Assembly: GCA_037176885.1 (NCBI GenBank)
Contig: JAWWNJ010000020.1
Span: 682,001 to 746,000 of the forward strand
DNA: 64,000 bases
Source of the DNA: Favolaschia claudopus
Taxonomy: Eukaryota > Basidiomycota > Agaricomycetes > Agaricales > Mycenaceae
Direction: 5' to 3'
Part shown: positions 20,400 through 31,432 of the stretch, piece by piece
Numbering within the stretch: the stretch's first letter is position 1
Layout of the letters: each line of letters starts with the position of its first letter
Position numbers and translations under genes: made by a program
The notes under the pieces: model-generated
What the model was told of the DNA's origin: nothing
Seen by the model: only the letters and a program-made list of their open reading frames with translations
Database searches by the model: none

Positions 20400-20870
20400 T
20401 CATGGGGGATTTTGTAGAGTGGTGTCGTTGTAGATTGGGAGACGGTTTGTAGCGTGAATATATTGTAGTAAATGTCGGATGCCTTTTTCGTTGGTAAGTA
20501 GATAGCCGAGAGACGTCGCTTTGCGGCCGAGGGCTGCAAGTAAGTGGGTGCGCTGTGTTTTGTAGCGGGTGCAGAAGAGAATGAAGTGTTCGACGTTCTC
20601 GCGTCGATGGCAGGTCTGGCAGAGGGGTGAGTCGGCGCGATGTATTTTGTGTAGCCAAGAGTTCAGGCCCACTGTGTGGGTTCGAAGTTGGACGATGAGG
20701 CTAGAGTTTCGTCGTGAGAGGTTAAGCAGGGGTTTATGGACTGAATGGACCGATGCTGTTTTGTCGAGGCGGGTGTATTTTGAATAGCGGGGGGAGGCTT
20801 GCCATTCGGCTGTCCAAAGCGAGGTGGTTTGTGTTTGGAAGGCAGCTTTCGCAGCAGGAAAATCTACACT
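20400..20870 (-). pseudogene. LINE ORF2 C-terminus (post-RNase H zinc knuckle)
   Basis: The second half of a 313-codon frame. It shows the C-terminal signature of fungal Tad/I-type LINE ORF2: WTAEWQASPRYSKYTRLDK, LLNLSRRNSSLIVQLRTHTV, GLNSWLHKIHRADSPLC, and the CX2CX7HX4C knuckle CQTCHRRENVEHFILFC. RT, endonuclease and RNase H domains are absent; the 5' side is fused in frame to a Helitron helicase fragment at about 20870, as a 5'-truncated LINE insertion would give. The 3' UTR and terminus follow. Confidence 0.8.
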
Positions 20871-21365
20871 GTTGAATACATGCTCGGGTCCCGGAAAGTC
20901 GTCCAAAAGAGTTTGGTTCAAGTCGTCAACATCGTCGTTGCGGGCCGATAAGATTGTACGCTCCAAGAAATACTGATCCTGGGGCTCGTCGAGTGGAAGG
21001 GTTCCAATTCTGGGGTATAAGTCGGCAGCTAGAGACTGGACAGAGTTGGATGGAAGTTTCGTCGAGTCCGGGAGCGTTGCGAGGTCAAGGTTTTTGCCAC
21101 TTCCAACATCTACCAACCACTCGGCAAGTTCCTTCTCCTCTCGACTTGCATTAGGACCGCCAAGACGCATGTTCTGATGAGGGAGGTGAATGTCTCGCCA
21201 CAATCTTGATCGCTGAATGCATGCTCCGACAATCTGTTCTCGACCGCCCTTGAGAATAACGGGAAGAATTTGCTGGAAGTCTCCTCCAAACACCACCGTG
21301 GTTCCTCCAAATGAGCGGCGATCATTGCGCAAATCCTGCATAGCTCGATCTACAGCTTCCTGTGC
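20871..21365 (-). pseudogene. Helitron PIF1-like helicase fragment
   Basis: AVDRAMQDLRNDRRSFGGTT, VVFGGDFQQILPVILKGGRE, then CIQRSRLWRDIHLPHQNMRL and ERTILSARNDDVDDLNQTLL are the central PIF1-type helicase motifs of Helitron Rep/helicase proteins; GGDFQQILPV is motif III-like. Rep and Walker A parts are missing, and the C-terminal end is replaced by LINE coding sequence. The helicase would unwind donor DNA in rolling-circle transposition. Confidence 0.85.
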
Positions 21366-21535
21366 AAATCAGTTTTGCATGGTCATTGCGCTAATGAGCG
21401 CCTATCCGAACTTAATAATAATAAATTTCCATTTTGATAGTACATAACTGCACGCCGTTTACGGCGTATGATGCTACTCTAAACATGAGACTTTACCATT
21501 GTGCATGTATATATGTGGGAGTGGTTTTTGTGGGT

Positions 21536-21997
21536 TTAAAAAAGGTAATCCCGTGGTGAGATAGAGCATAAAATCAAGATTACGTGAGGGTGAAAAGGCA
21601 AGAGGAGGGAGGCAGGGATTGGTGGCGTCAGGAGAGCTATTCGTAAGGGAACAGCTGCCCTGACGCATGGTGCTCGGCTGCGATACTGCTGCGATGCAAC
21701 TGCGATGCGTCGAAGAATCCACTGACGGACGGGACAGGCAGGATCAGTAGACCTGTGCTGCCCGCCGCATCCCCGGAGGGCGCATTTGAGCACGATGTGG
21801 GAGCATCCATTGGGGTTGACACGGCAGGGGGACTTGTGGGGGCAGGGGCAGTCAGAGGTGGGGTGGTCGGAGGCGCAATTGCCGCAAACAGCAGAGCGTT
21901 TGCACTGTGCAGCGATGTGTCCAAAACGGTGGCAGTTGAAGCACTGTAGGGGCTGGGGGCAGTACTTCTCTGTAACCGTGTCGTTATCTCTCGCCAA
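21536..21997 (-). pseudogene. LINE ORF1 fragment with zinc knuckles
   Basis: CPQPLQCFNCHRFGHIAAQC, CGNCASDHPTSDC and CALRGCGGQHRSTDPACPVR form three CCHC/CCCH-type knuckles, followed by WILRRIAVASQQYR. It is homologous to 12548-12932 on +. It lies upstream, same strand, of the Helitron-LINE chimera, so both could derive from one LINE with its centre lost. Confidence 0.78.
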
Positions 21998-22566
21998 TCA
22001 ACGATGTCGTATGTTTGTTTTCGTGTGTCTCTGGCACTGTGTCAACCTCTCTTCCTCCCACACCGTTCTCCCTCTCATCCTCACTCTTCCACCCATGAAC
22101 ACGACGACTGCTCCCTTCCTCGACACCGCTGAAGACGACGAGATTAACAAGGGAGGAGATACTGTCCGCCGCAACGTGAGCCCTCTGATTCTGTTTGTTT
22201 ATCGCGCATTCCAGGTATAAAAATGGGAAGAATTATTGTAAAGAGGAGAAGTTGACATTTTCCAGTCCATTGATAATCTACCTAGCCTTAGTTACATTTA
22301 ACTTACTTTTAGTCGTAAGTTACTCAACATGCAAATGGCGATTTTCTTAATTGAAAACTTTGAGTCTACACACAATATTATGAATGGACTTAGACTGGGC
22401 TGTTTCTTGTCAGAAATTATCTGCCTTTCGACAGGTGAAATCGACGGAAACGCGATGTTACGAGAGATTTGGCTCACCATCGCGTCCACAGGCCGGTAAA
22501 CGCCGAATCACAAGGGCGCGAATCGGACTCAGATGCCGAGGTGCCGCCGGCAATCGCCCAGGAGGC
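21998..22566. other. No supported gene
   Basis: Short frames only. It includes the presumed LINE 5' flank; no motif seen. Confidence 0.35.
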
Positions 22567-22660
22567 GTGCAGTAGGCGTTGGGACGGCGGAGTAGGCGTT
22601 CGGCCCGCGCAATAGGCGCTCGCGCCATCAATAGGCGTTCGTGAGCGCCTAATGATACTA
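22567..22660 (+). repeat. Degenerate minisatellite, AATAGGCGTTCG-like core
   Basis: Four cores (GTAGGCGTTGGG, GTAGGCGTTCGG, ATAGGCGCTCGC, ATAGGCGTTCGT) are spaced about 20-26 bp apart, ending in the partial inverse GAGCGCCTA. Confidence 0.6.
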
Positions 22661-23184
22661 GAGTAAAGTTGGGCCCGATACCCGATACTGACGTAGGTTT
22701 TGTATGCCGGTGTCCCGGCCTACAGGTGGGGGAGCTTGTGCGAATCCGAATATTTAACAAGATGAGGCAGTAGGGTAGGTTTAAGAAGTACATATGGTTG
22801 CAGCCAACACTTCATGACAAGCCGTAATTTTGGTCGAATCCACTCCAGATTGCAGATTCAGAACCGCAGAATGTGGTTTTATTAGTAAAATTTTCGTTTC
22901 GAGGGAGTTGTACCGTGGGAAAATAAAACGCGAAATTTGGTCGAGGTTCAGAAAAAGAAAATAGGCTTGGAAGTGTTGTGAGTGGATAAGAAGGTGCAAA
23001 AAAATCCCCAAGCTGACATTTGGTGCAAAATATGGGTTTTCTTGTGCTGGAGGCCCAAAACAGGAAGGTGATTGACATACACAGCCACCGGATAGAGCCC
23101 GGCCCGCGATCAAAAGCGCGAAATCTGTGTGTGAAAAACATTTTTTGCAGTTTTCAAACTTTTAGTCGTCCAGTAGGTGTCTAG

Positions 23185-23937
23185 GTAAGATAGGCGTCAC
23201 GCCAATCCGGCACCCTTATATAAGCATTACGTTCAGCACAGCCACCCGCCAAATCTTGGAAGTTCAAAAAATCAACTTGTTCTCTTTGCGATTTTGAGTC
23301 CTTCGGAACCTCAAAGAGTTTTTCTTTTTGCAGATCTACTGACGCAAGAGGCCTTTCAAGTACCAGGCTTGAGGCCCTGGAGCCACTTTGTTGTGCTCAC
23401 CATTCAAATATATGTGAATGTCAATACACATCTGACCCTAAATTCCGTGTCTGAATTCTGTTTGTGTTAAGTTCCTGGAAATACATTGGATGTTTATGAA
23501 CCAACAGAGCATAACGCTTTGCTAGCTCATTATGAGGCAATCACACCTTCCTAGCGTTAAACAAGGTATTTTGATGCTAATTTGGCGCGTCGCGTCGCGT
23601 CTATAGTCACGGATATATGACATGTAGTGTGTACGTAAGCTTAGATAATCTGCCAAATCTCCGCCTTATTTTTCGCAAGATGCGCTCAAACGCGTCGAAA
23701 ATGAGTTTGGAAGCTTTTCATAATGGGTTGCCTTTTTTGGAAAGATCACCTCATATCTTTTCAACAAGGAGATATTGGCCAAATCTGCTCCATCGAATCA
23801 TAGATATGCCTATTAGCTACAGTTTGGTGGTCTTATATTTGTCAATATGGTGTTGTGGCCAGACTTATAAGCATTTTGTTGACGTGATGTTTCGGCTTAC
23901 ATAACCAGGTGCCGGATCGGCGTGACGCCTATCTTAC
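23185..23937. mobile_element. MITE with 30-bp TIRs, nested
   Basis: GTAAGATAGGCGTCACGCCA at 23185, continuing ATCCGGCACC, recurs inverted at 23908-23937 with one mismatch. The 753-bp interior has no supported gene. Confidence 0.88.
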
Positions 23938-24037
23938 GTCTCTTCTGATGCTTTCTGCACAGATCCACGTTAAACTGGGGCACTAGTAGCGATTTCCAAA
24001 TCGGGTAAAAAGTTTGTCACGAAGTGTTGGCCGCAAC

Positions 24038-24699
24038 CAAGGGGGTCCAACGATAAGAAATGATGACATCACGTAGGGGAGGGGGGGGTCCCTCGGGGTT
24101 CGAAAAAAACTTTTGTAGGTCAAAAGTTTTTCGGCTTCAGGCTTGCTGGAAAGAGTAGGGGAAGGTTCCTGCGTATTAAATACGCCAGCCCCAGCTGTTT
24201 CAGCTATTTCATCCTGTACTCAAACCATTTTCGAGTCCAATTTGGGTGGTGTTGCCCGCTTGGGAGTCAACTTTGGCCATGTTGACCCCACAGATCAAAT
24301 CAATTCGCTCAAGCCGAGCATTCGGCAGACTGCTAAACAACATGGAGACCTTGGATGTCTTCCACACTGTAAATCTGTGTACTGGGGTAGTCATGGTTTC
24401 TGTTCATGTGTGGCGCACTTGAACAATTTGTACTCTGTCAAAATGAGGTTAACAGGACTAAGCTTGTGGTGAACAGAATATAAGCCCCTACTGTAGCGGG
24501 TAGACAAGTCAATTCCGACGGCTGTGCTAAAGGTCTACACGACAGAGCAAAAGCCGAAGAGCATTGCCGACGGCGGAAATTTCGGCCCGCATTGATCGTG
24601 CGAATCTCCTTCCCGATATAGAAGGAGAGGGGGAGGGGGGACGGCCAGGAAAATACTTTTGTAGGTGATATCTTTTTCTCTTATCTTTGGATCCCCTTG
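24038..24699 (-). mobile_element. hAT-like non-autonomous element, copy 2
   Basis: Ends CAAGGGGGTCCAACGATAAG and CTTATCTTTGGATCCCCTTG. The exact 8-bp target GCCGCAAC is duplicated at 24030-24037 and 24700-24707. The target lies inside the right TIR of the element at 22795-24709. It is in the opposite orientation to copy 1 at 16494-17272. Confidence 0.93.
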
Positions 24700-25337
24700 G
24701 CCGCAACCATACAGTCATCTGTTTCTTGTATGTTTCCTTACATACGATCTCAGTAAAAAGCATACTTATTCATTCAGTTCAATGTTCTCATTATCTGAAG
24801 TAAAAGCTGGTTGAGCGCTCCTCGCATGCCTCGCAATATCACTCTCGAGTCATTGTATTCATTTTTACAGCGAGTTGTCCAGACCTAGTTGGAAGTCGAT
24901 TCCGTATATTTTTTTTTTTAAGAACTTGTACTATTGAATCTCGTTGCAACTTGCTCACAGGGGAATTCGATAACCAATTCCCAAGCCTGATTAACACTCG
25001 TTCAACAACGCCGAATTTCTTCACTTCCACCTGCCTTTGCAGAGAAGGGTGGTTAGAACCTAAGTTCAGCAACACCGGTACCGCCCGATGAGAGCTCAGC
25101 GCTCAGCGCTCAGCAGCAAACTCGGAGACACGCTCGCTGTCGAAAATCCGCGTTGCATCACTGGAATCAGTCTCGCATCACGATGGATCAGGCTGGCTTA
25201 TGCTGGATCACGCCGCATCACTGATATTGTTCTCGAAACGTCTTTTATCACGGCGGTCTCTGATTTACGACACCCATCATACGCTCCAGCACAGCCCCAT
25301 CACCCGCTCTGATAAAAGGGGGAGCAAGCTCCCCCAA

Positions 25338-27500
25338 TAAAGGTGCGAGAAAATAAAAAAATAAAGATAATAAAGATAATAAAATATGTGCATGTTTGGA
25401 CGCATCTCGGTTGATTTCGGGTGATCATTGGCATCTCGGAAGGCCCGGGTAAAAGATTAGATTGACAAGCAATCACGATGGGTGTCAATGTCACGGGAAC
25501 CTTTCGATACTGCAAAATACCGCAGAAAATGCTTAGAATACTGACTGCCGCTCAGAAATCCTGGAAAAAAAAGGAGGGAGAGACAGGGAGTCCATCTAAC
25601 AAAATCCCGAAAGAAATTGGAGCGTTACACGCTGCCAACAAATGCCTGCATATAGCCCATCAAAAGCACCGATACTGAGCGGAGTTTGAAACGACCCAAT
25701 CAGCCGCAAACACCCGTCAGCAAACGGCGTTTCGTTGCTTCGTCTTGACTATGTACGTCTTGCTTCAAAGTCTTTCTCTCTCCAAGTCGTATCTATGGCT
25801 GCTACTGGGGCTTTTGTGCTGCTAGGACCTGTATTCTCTGGCTGATCTCCTTCGGCAAGTTATGGATTCAGAATCATTCAGTGAAGACGTTCTGAGACCT
25901 GTAGAGTCGCAAGTCCAGCTCATTATCTCAAAATCTGTGCTCGTTCAATCCTGACACTTGCCACACTTCTCAAGAACTCTCTCGAACTTCAAGCTTCAAG
26001 CTTCCACCAGAGAGTTATCTGTGGTGCGTATGTACGTCCCACTTAAATCTTACTTCTGCCTTATAACTTAACTATCCACAGTCCCCCCTACCCCAACGCC
26101 TGCTCCTCTTTTCTCGCCTCGATGACGTCCTAACGTTCTCGCTCTCAATTGCGGCCACCACCTCGAACCCGACGTCATCGGCGCCAACTTTGGCTTTCTA
26201 TTCCACCAACCATAACGCTCCGCCTACACCTCAATCTGTGGACGTCGGCGTCGACATCGCACGCCGACCACGCCGGCGCCCGGTACCCTAGGAGATCATT
26301 GGGTGAAAATGAACGCTGGAGGTAGCGCGTACTCGTACAAGGGTGTCAAGCTACGTGGCTCTTACATCCCGTTCTTTTTCTGCTGTACTGACGACACCAT
26401 CATCCTATTACCTCCCCATCGCTCTCCCATACCCAACGACGCTCCCGCCACCGCCGTCGTCGTCATCCCGGGCTCGAGCGCTCCCGCACCCTTACACTCC
26501 ACGGAATTCAGCACACGCAGCACAACGCCTCCGTCGTAGTCACCTCGTTCCGTGCGCGTCTTTACCCGAGCGCCCACATTCCTCACCAATTCTGCCCAAA
26601 CAAACCGCTTGTAGACAATTGCGCGGGTGCAGCTGCGTGTGTCGCAGACGATGTGAGTTCACGTCGTCTGCTCCGCAAGCAGCTAATCCGTTGCTATTTG
26701 TCTCCTCCGCCGCATCGCTCCTCTCACATCGAAGCATCGTGAGCATCAGCTGTCCTCCTCACTACCCTTCAACAATTCTTTATCGTCACAATTCACGCTG
26801 CGCATCTGGTTGACAAACACAATATATTCAATCCCATTGAGAATACAAGGTATCTTGGGGAGTTTGGGGTTGCGTTCAATGCCACTACAATACTTGCCCG
26901 CCTTCTCGCAATCTCGACAACAAAACTTGACACTACCGTTTCCCGGGCATGATCACAAGTAACACTCGCAACACGTTGGCGTTGGTTCTTTGCCGGAGCT
27001 GTTGGTTGGCAGGTAATTCTTTGCTCTCAACGCGCTGCTTTTTATTGTGCGCTTTTTATTGTGCGAGCCCTTGGGTCTTTCTAGGCGACGCTTCGCTAGT
27101 AATACAGTATACATACTATATAGTCACGACTCACTAGTGTATGAAAACAAAGGAAATGAGCAAGGACACACTTGTCGGATGCTGTATCCATTGTTCCTCT
27201 GGGTCCCATCCTCTGTATCACTCGAGTCTCCCATGGGCTGAGTACCCGTGTTTGTTGATAAAAACCCCAGCGCGACGCGACGCTTTGAGCAGCTTCGATG
27301 TACGTTGTCAGTTGACAATGGGAAGCCGGCCCGGCAGGTCACATGTATTCAAACTCCGCTCGGTATTCGCTATCAGTAACTTATCGGGCACCTATATCAG
27401 TATCGAGCCTAAGATAGAGCGTGACAATGTCACAGTGTGATGCTGACATAAGGGTGCGGGGATCCCACGCTCTCTATCTTGTGCCTCTTGTTGTTGTATA
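25338..27500. other. No supported gene
   Basis: Frames at 26303-26539 and 26343-26813 are Ser/Pro/Arg-rich and overlap each other, as in pyrimidine-rich spacer. TC-rich tracts at 25990-26160 might be promoter-like, but no gene follows. No structure of note otherwise. Confidence 0.4.
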
Positions 27501-27600
27501 CAGTGGCGGCGGGATCTGATGCCACCCCTAATAGGGAGGATTGATGCCTCCTGAACCGGTAAGTACCACCATCTGCTCCGAAGGCGCTCCCTAGCGCCAC
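27501..27600. mobile_element. Small TA-flanked MITE, CAGTGGCGGC family
   Basis: Begins CAGTGGCGGCGGGATCTGAT after TA and ends GCGCCAC before TA. The first 30 bp match the perfect member at 36625-36751; the right end is diverged. Confidence 0.65.
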
Positions 27601-27689
27601 TATCCATAAAAGGCAAGCAAAGTGATCTCGCCGCAACTGTAGTCACCTACAAAAGGGGCATATGCCGAAGAGGTCTGCGTATCGTGCGA

Positions 27690-27846
27690 AAATTTATCCG
27701 AACTTGAACCAGACCCGGTGCCCGTCCCCCATGGGTTATCCGAATTTGTTGGCAGACGTGACCGTTCCGTGGTCGATATCTTATCCGAATCTGGGTAGAG
27801 TGCGCGCAATTTTGGGGCATGTTTTATCCGAATTGAAAATTTCGCG
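27690..27846 (+). repeat. TTATCCGAA motif array
   Basis: TTATCCGAA occurs at 27694, 27736, 27781 and 27834, spacings 42, 45 and 53 bp. Related motifs recur at 29160-29300 (+) and, inverted, at 31125-31200. Confidence 0.7.
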
Positions 27847-28447
27847 GGCAGGCCTTTTAATCATCGTGTCGTCGCTGATTGAGTAGATGCTCGAATACCG
27901 GAAAGAGTTACGGTCGCAGAAGCAACCTGACCCTCTAATATTTTGGCCCGGCCCCTGCCACTTTTCAGCATCCTTTTCACCGAAATCCATGACCAAACAT
28001 CATGAAAAAACGTTAGGATCGGGCCCAAAGTTGTGAGGAATTTCATGACCTCGGATCCTAATGTTTTGTCATGAAATCCTAACAAACCATCATGAATTTC
28101 AACACAAAACACCAGAATTTTCGTGACAAAAGGTGAGGAACAACCTCATGAATTTCAGGATAGTTTGCGTGCACAGTGATCGTAGTGAGTCCTGCTGGCC
28201 CCGTTTGCGATCCTTGTGTCGAAATATAGCACCGCAGAGTGATGCAAGCTTCACAGCGCCCCCAGTAGACTTTTCCTCCGCGCGTTTGGATGCACTTGTC
28301 CCCGGAGCGCCCTGTTTAGCCGCGGCATTTACACACTTTCTATGGCATCCGTACAAAATGTGACAGAGCAGTAGGCATTTCTAAATTTGGTAATAAGTTT
28401 GAAGTTCGGTCCGCTATCATAGTAAACATTAAGTGGTCTGTCAACGA
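27847..28447. repeat. TCATGA-rich cluster (28000-28160), otherwise no gene
   Basis: CATCATGA, TTTCATGA, GTCATGAAAT, CATCATGAATTTC and CTCATGAATTTC are packed within about 160 bp. Similar clusters are at 47950-48110 and 49735-49830. No coding signal. Confidence 0.6.
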
Positions 28448-28526
28448 GCAGGATAATTCTATTGAGAAACCTGGGTTTCTGCACAAAAAATTAGAAACCC
28501 GGGTTGCTGGATGGAATTATCCCTGC
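28448..28526. repeat. Foldback element, about 30-bp arms
   Basis: GCAGGATAATTC and AAACCTGGGTTTCT on the left pair with AGAAACCCGGGTT and GAATTATCCCTGC on the right. Confidence 0.75.
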
Positions 28527-28549
28527 AGGCAACACACGCCGGTACAGTA

Positions 28550-28779
28550 CTGTAGTATTTCGTTCAATTCGTATTGTCACACAGTGTCCCAAGGCGCCCA
28601 TACGAATGGTCCTCGAAAGTCACACGGTTTTTGGCTCATTTTTGGCCCCAAAAACAGGCTAAAAAACAATTTTTTTTTCGTAAGTCACACCGGCCCGGCG
28701 CACCATACGAAAGATCAGGTTCGTATGAGATGTCACACCCCGAATGGCCTTACGAATTGAACGAAATAAAATACTACAG
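28550..28779. mobile_element. MITE with TA duplication, CTGTAGTATTT ends
   Basis: TA-CTGTAGTATTTCGTTCAATTC at the left and GAATTGAACG...AAATACTACAG-TA at the right; the right arm has a 5-bp extra segment. 230 bp, no gene. The ends resemble the 49151-49382 MITE (CTGTACTATTTCG). Confidence 0.85.
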
Positions 28780-29501
28780 TAATACTGCCCAGTAATTGGC
28801 CAATAGGTTTTATAATGCGTAAATCTGTAGCCATTTAATGGCTCCAAAGGCTCTTCGCACACCCTGCTGATGTAACATTCGTTAGGAGCCGGACTACCGA
28901 ACTTTGGCTTAAAGACAGGAATTTTGAAAGAGGTATGACTGGCTCTATTGATGGAATCCTCGCCGTATCTAACAGATAAACCTGATGATGCGATGGTATC
29001 TCAACATCTCGGCGAAACAAGGCCAGAATGGGTGAGTTGGTGAATAACCTTTTTTGCTAATATTTTTGTATTGAGAATTCAAACTCAGATCGACCAGCCT
29101 GTCTGTCGACACCACTCCCCCACTCATTTTCGACAGACAGGCGACTCGAGCCTAACCTATGAGGCCTGCCACGGAAAATCCAGATTTTGGGACGTTTTAT
29201 CCGGACCCCAAATGGGGAAGATCTCATCCGAATTCGGACCAGGCCTCCCTCAGGTCGATGTTTTATCCGAATCGTCGACCAGGCCTCATAAAATCGGCTA
29301 AAACTCGGATTTTTTCTCTGACAACTTGAAATCACCTCGCAGAGGCTGCCGGAGATGAAAAGAGACTCCGCGCATCATTTTGATCTGTCCGCTATCATAC
29401 ACGAGTAGTACACGACATGCCGACATCAACTGACTACATGATTAATTGTTTCCAGTCCGTCCTTTCCTCCCACGTCACCCTTTTTATACATCAATATGAT
29501 T
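28780..29501. other. No gene; hairpin and TTATCCG repeats
   Basis: CCTGTCTGTCGA at 29098 pairs with TCGACAGACAGG at about 29130. Three (T)ATCCGRA motifs lie at 29165-29275 among repeated ACCAGGCCTC. Confidence 0.5.
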
Positions 29502-30135
29502 TGTATGCCGGAGTACCGGCCTACAGCAGGGGGAGCTTGTGTAAATTGTTACTGGAATGGCACACAAATTAACAATATTAATGTTGCGCTGTTGTTTGGG
29601 GCATAATTCGGTCGGATTCTTTTCACGCACATAATCTACTGTTGTGAACAAAACTTTACTCATGCCGGGCAATGACGTTCTGAAAGATGAACCACCAATC
29701 AAGTTTTTGAATTTCCACTCAGAACCATAGTCTCTCTATACAGACACTAACTGAGCAACATTGATATCATTTATTTTCATCACCTCATCACAGCAGCTGT
29801 TTGCAAAACTAATGGCACCATTAACAACACCTCGTCGAGAATCTGCCCCTCTGTACCGTGTATGAAAAGGAGAACTGTATTTTTCACTTCCTTTAAGCAG
29901 CTTTGAACAGGATCAATCACCCGTGCACCATCAGTTGAAAGGGTGCGTCATCAATTGCAATCAATCTGGATCAATAGGGATCAGGCTGGAACACTCGGAA
30001 GAACATCGTATCACTCGGAGCATGCCAATCTTGACGTGCGCACGTCAAGGGCAGTGACGCCATCAAAACGCTCTCTAGCACAGCTTATTGCTTTTCGGTG
30101 ACGGCTCTGATAAAAGGGGGAGCAAGCTCCCCCAA
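29502..30135. mobile_element. Element with hairpin ends, copy B
   Basis: TGTATGCCGGAGTACCGGCC...GGGGGAGCTTGTG at the left and CTCTGATAAAAGGGGGAGC-AAGCTCCCCC at the right, as in copy A (22701-25337). No supported gene. Confidence 0.6.
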
Positions 30136-30140
30136 TCATA

Positions 30141-30759
30141 CAGTTGCGGACACACAAAACTGACAACAAAATTTTTCCCACCCAATTTTTTTGCAAAGTG
30201 CACCAATCGATAGATCTCGTTGAACGCTCTCTATCCATATATAAATCACTCAAAACTATCGAGCGGTTGGGCCGCAAATAGCCGAACAAGTTACGTGACA
30301 CTCAAAATTTTGGCTGCCGTCATAAATTTCATGATAAATTGATGAAAAAATACATAATAGACGCAGATTGGCTGGGAGAATATGATTCTGAATGAAAGAA
30401 AGGATGCTATCGAGCCGTTGTGGAGATATAAAAATGTTTTTGACTATTACATCACCTGTCAAACAGCTGGTGATACCAACACTCCCATAAATCCCGTGCT
30501 GATGTTCCATAAGGGGCAATGGGTGGCAGTGCCCAAAAAAACTCATTTTTTTCGATCCTCGGTAATCGCCTCAAACAGCAAATTTGGGAAACGGCTTTCG
30601 GCCAAAAATTTGGCCGCCGCAGGTTTCTCGTAGGAAAAACTTCGGAGCATGTTTTTTGAGCTCTTTGGGTTATTCTGAGTCCAGGAAAATTAAAACTGGG
30701 TCCCAAATAACTCTAGATCAGTCGCAACGTGACTTGTCAGTTTTGTGTGTCCACAACTG
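30141..30759. mobile_element. MITE with TA duplication inserted in a copia remnant
   Basis: TA-CAGTTGCGGACACACAAAAC at 30141 and GTTTTGTGTGTCCACAACTG-TA ending at 30759, one mismatch over 26 bp. 619 bp with no gene. Confidence 0.88.
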
Positions 30760-30761
30760 TA

Positions 30762-31030
30762 GTAAGGAATGCTCCTGTGGCGTAAGGTTTGAGCAAAATC
30801 CTCATAATCTTTCCTAGAAGTAGCAGGTGGTTCAAGCTTGGGTTCTATTGCCTTGGCAGGTTCACGATCAGCTGCCGGAGTAACTCTTACATGTCTCGAA
30901 GTGATGATTTGTTCTGGAGTGTAGGGTGCTGTAATCTCATGAATGATACCTTGACGCTTGAAATCTGCTTCCATCTCCTTGGATGTGAATTCACCGCCAC
31001 CATCTGTACGGAAAAATTGAATCCATCCTG
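30762..31030 (-). pseudogene. Copia pol remnant with internal deletion
   Basis: Minus-strand frame [19 protein letters not shown]...[14 protein letters not shown] jumps directly to IITSRHVRV and then [18 protein letters not shown]. Compared with the copia at 3-1400 about 120 codons are missing between the integrase catalytic D and the linker. It is a related but separate family member (several substitutions). Confidence 0.85.
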
Positions 31031-31419
31031 CACAGAACTACCAGTTGAAATGTTGTTCAAAGATTTGGAGAGGAGATAAAAAACGCCCCAAAATCGCGCT
31101 CACCCTGCCAGAATTCGGAGAAAAAATCAAGGTTTGGACGGCCAAGGCTGGCCGAAAATTCGGATAAATCGTGGTGGCCGCCGACTGGGTTCGGATAACA
31201 TATTGTCGAGGAGATTGCCGGCGGCGTGAATAAGGCGGACTCAGGACCAAATCACAGTAGTTTGCAGCGAAATGACCCAAATCAGTGAAAATTCTTGCTC
31301 AATGCAGCCACTGGCTCGCCGCCGAAAGCTAACGGCGACGTCCGGTAGGCCAGCCGAGGTGCGGGAGATTTTTTTTGGATTTTTTCTCGATTTTACCGAT
31401 TTCCTCACCTCGCGAATGC
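31031..31419. other. No supported gene; inverted TTATCCGAA motifs
   Basis: TTCGGATAAA at about 31162 and TTCGGATAAC at about 31190 repeat, inverted, the motif of the 27690 array. Confidence 0.4.
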
Positions 31420-31432
31420 AAGTCGTCCGCCA

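Larger units (their letters stand above)
22795..24709. mobile_element. TA-flanked TIR element nested in copy A
   Basis: Left end TGGTTGCAGCCAACACTTCA at 22795 after TA. The right end, GTCACGAAGTGTTGGCCGCAAC, is split by a hAT-like element inserted between 24037 and 24700 and ends CA followed by TA. A second member at 51345-51888 has the same ends. TA duplication suggests a Tc1/mariner-type family. Confidence 0.75.
22701..25337. mobile_element. Element with hairpin ends, interrupted by nested MITEs (copy A)
   Basis: Starts TGTATGCCGGTGTCCCGGCC...GGGGGAGCTTGTG and ends GCTCTGATAAAAGGGGGAGC with AAGCTCCCCC. The same two ends bound copy B at 29502-30135, and the last about 200 bp (ATCA-rich, GGATCAGGCTGG, AGCACAGC) are alike. 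The short inverted core is GGGGGAGCTTG. Copy A is longer mainly because of the nested elements listed below. Confidence 0.6.

Noticed and set aside
25318..25335. GGGGGAGC-AA-GCTCCCCC hairpin considered as Helitron 3' end
   Set aside because: No CTRR terminus at the expected distance and no TC 5' end at the partner side.
26303..26813. Ser/Pro-rich overlapping frames
   Set aside because: Low complexity in two phases; no splice or promoter logic.
27690..27846. CRISPR-like spacing of TTATCCGAA
   Set aside because: Repeat core is only 9 bp, spacing varies, and the genome is eukaryotic.
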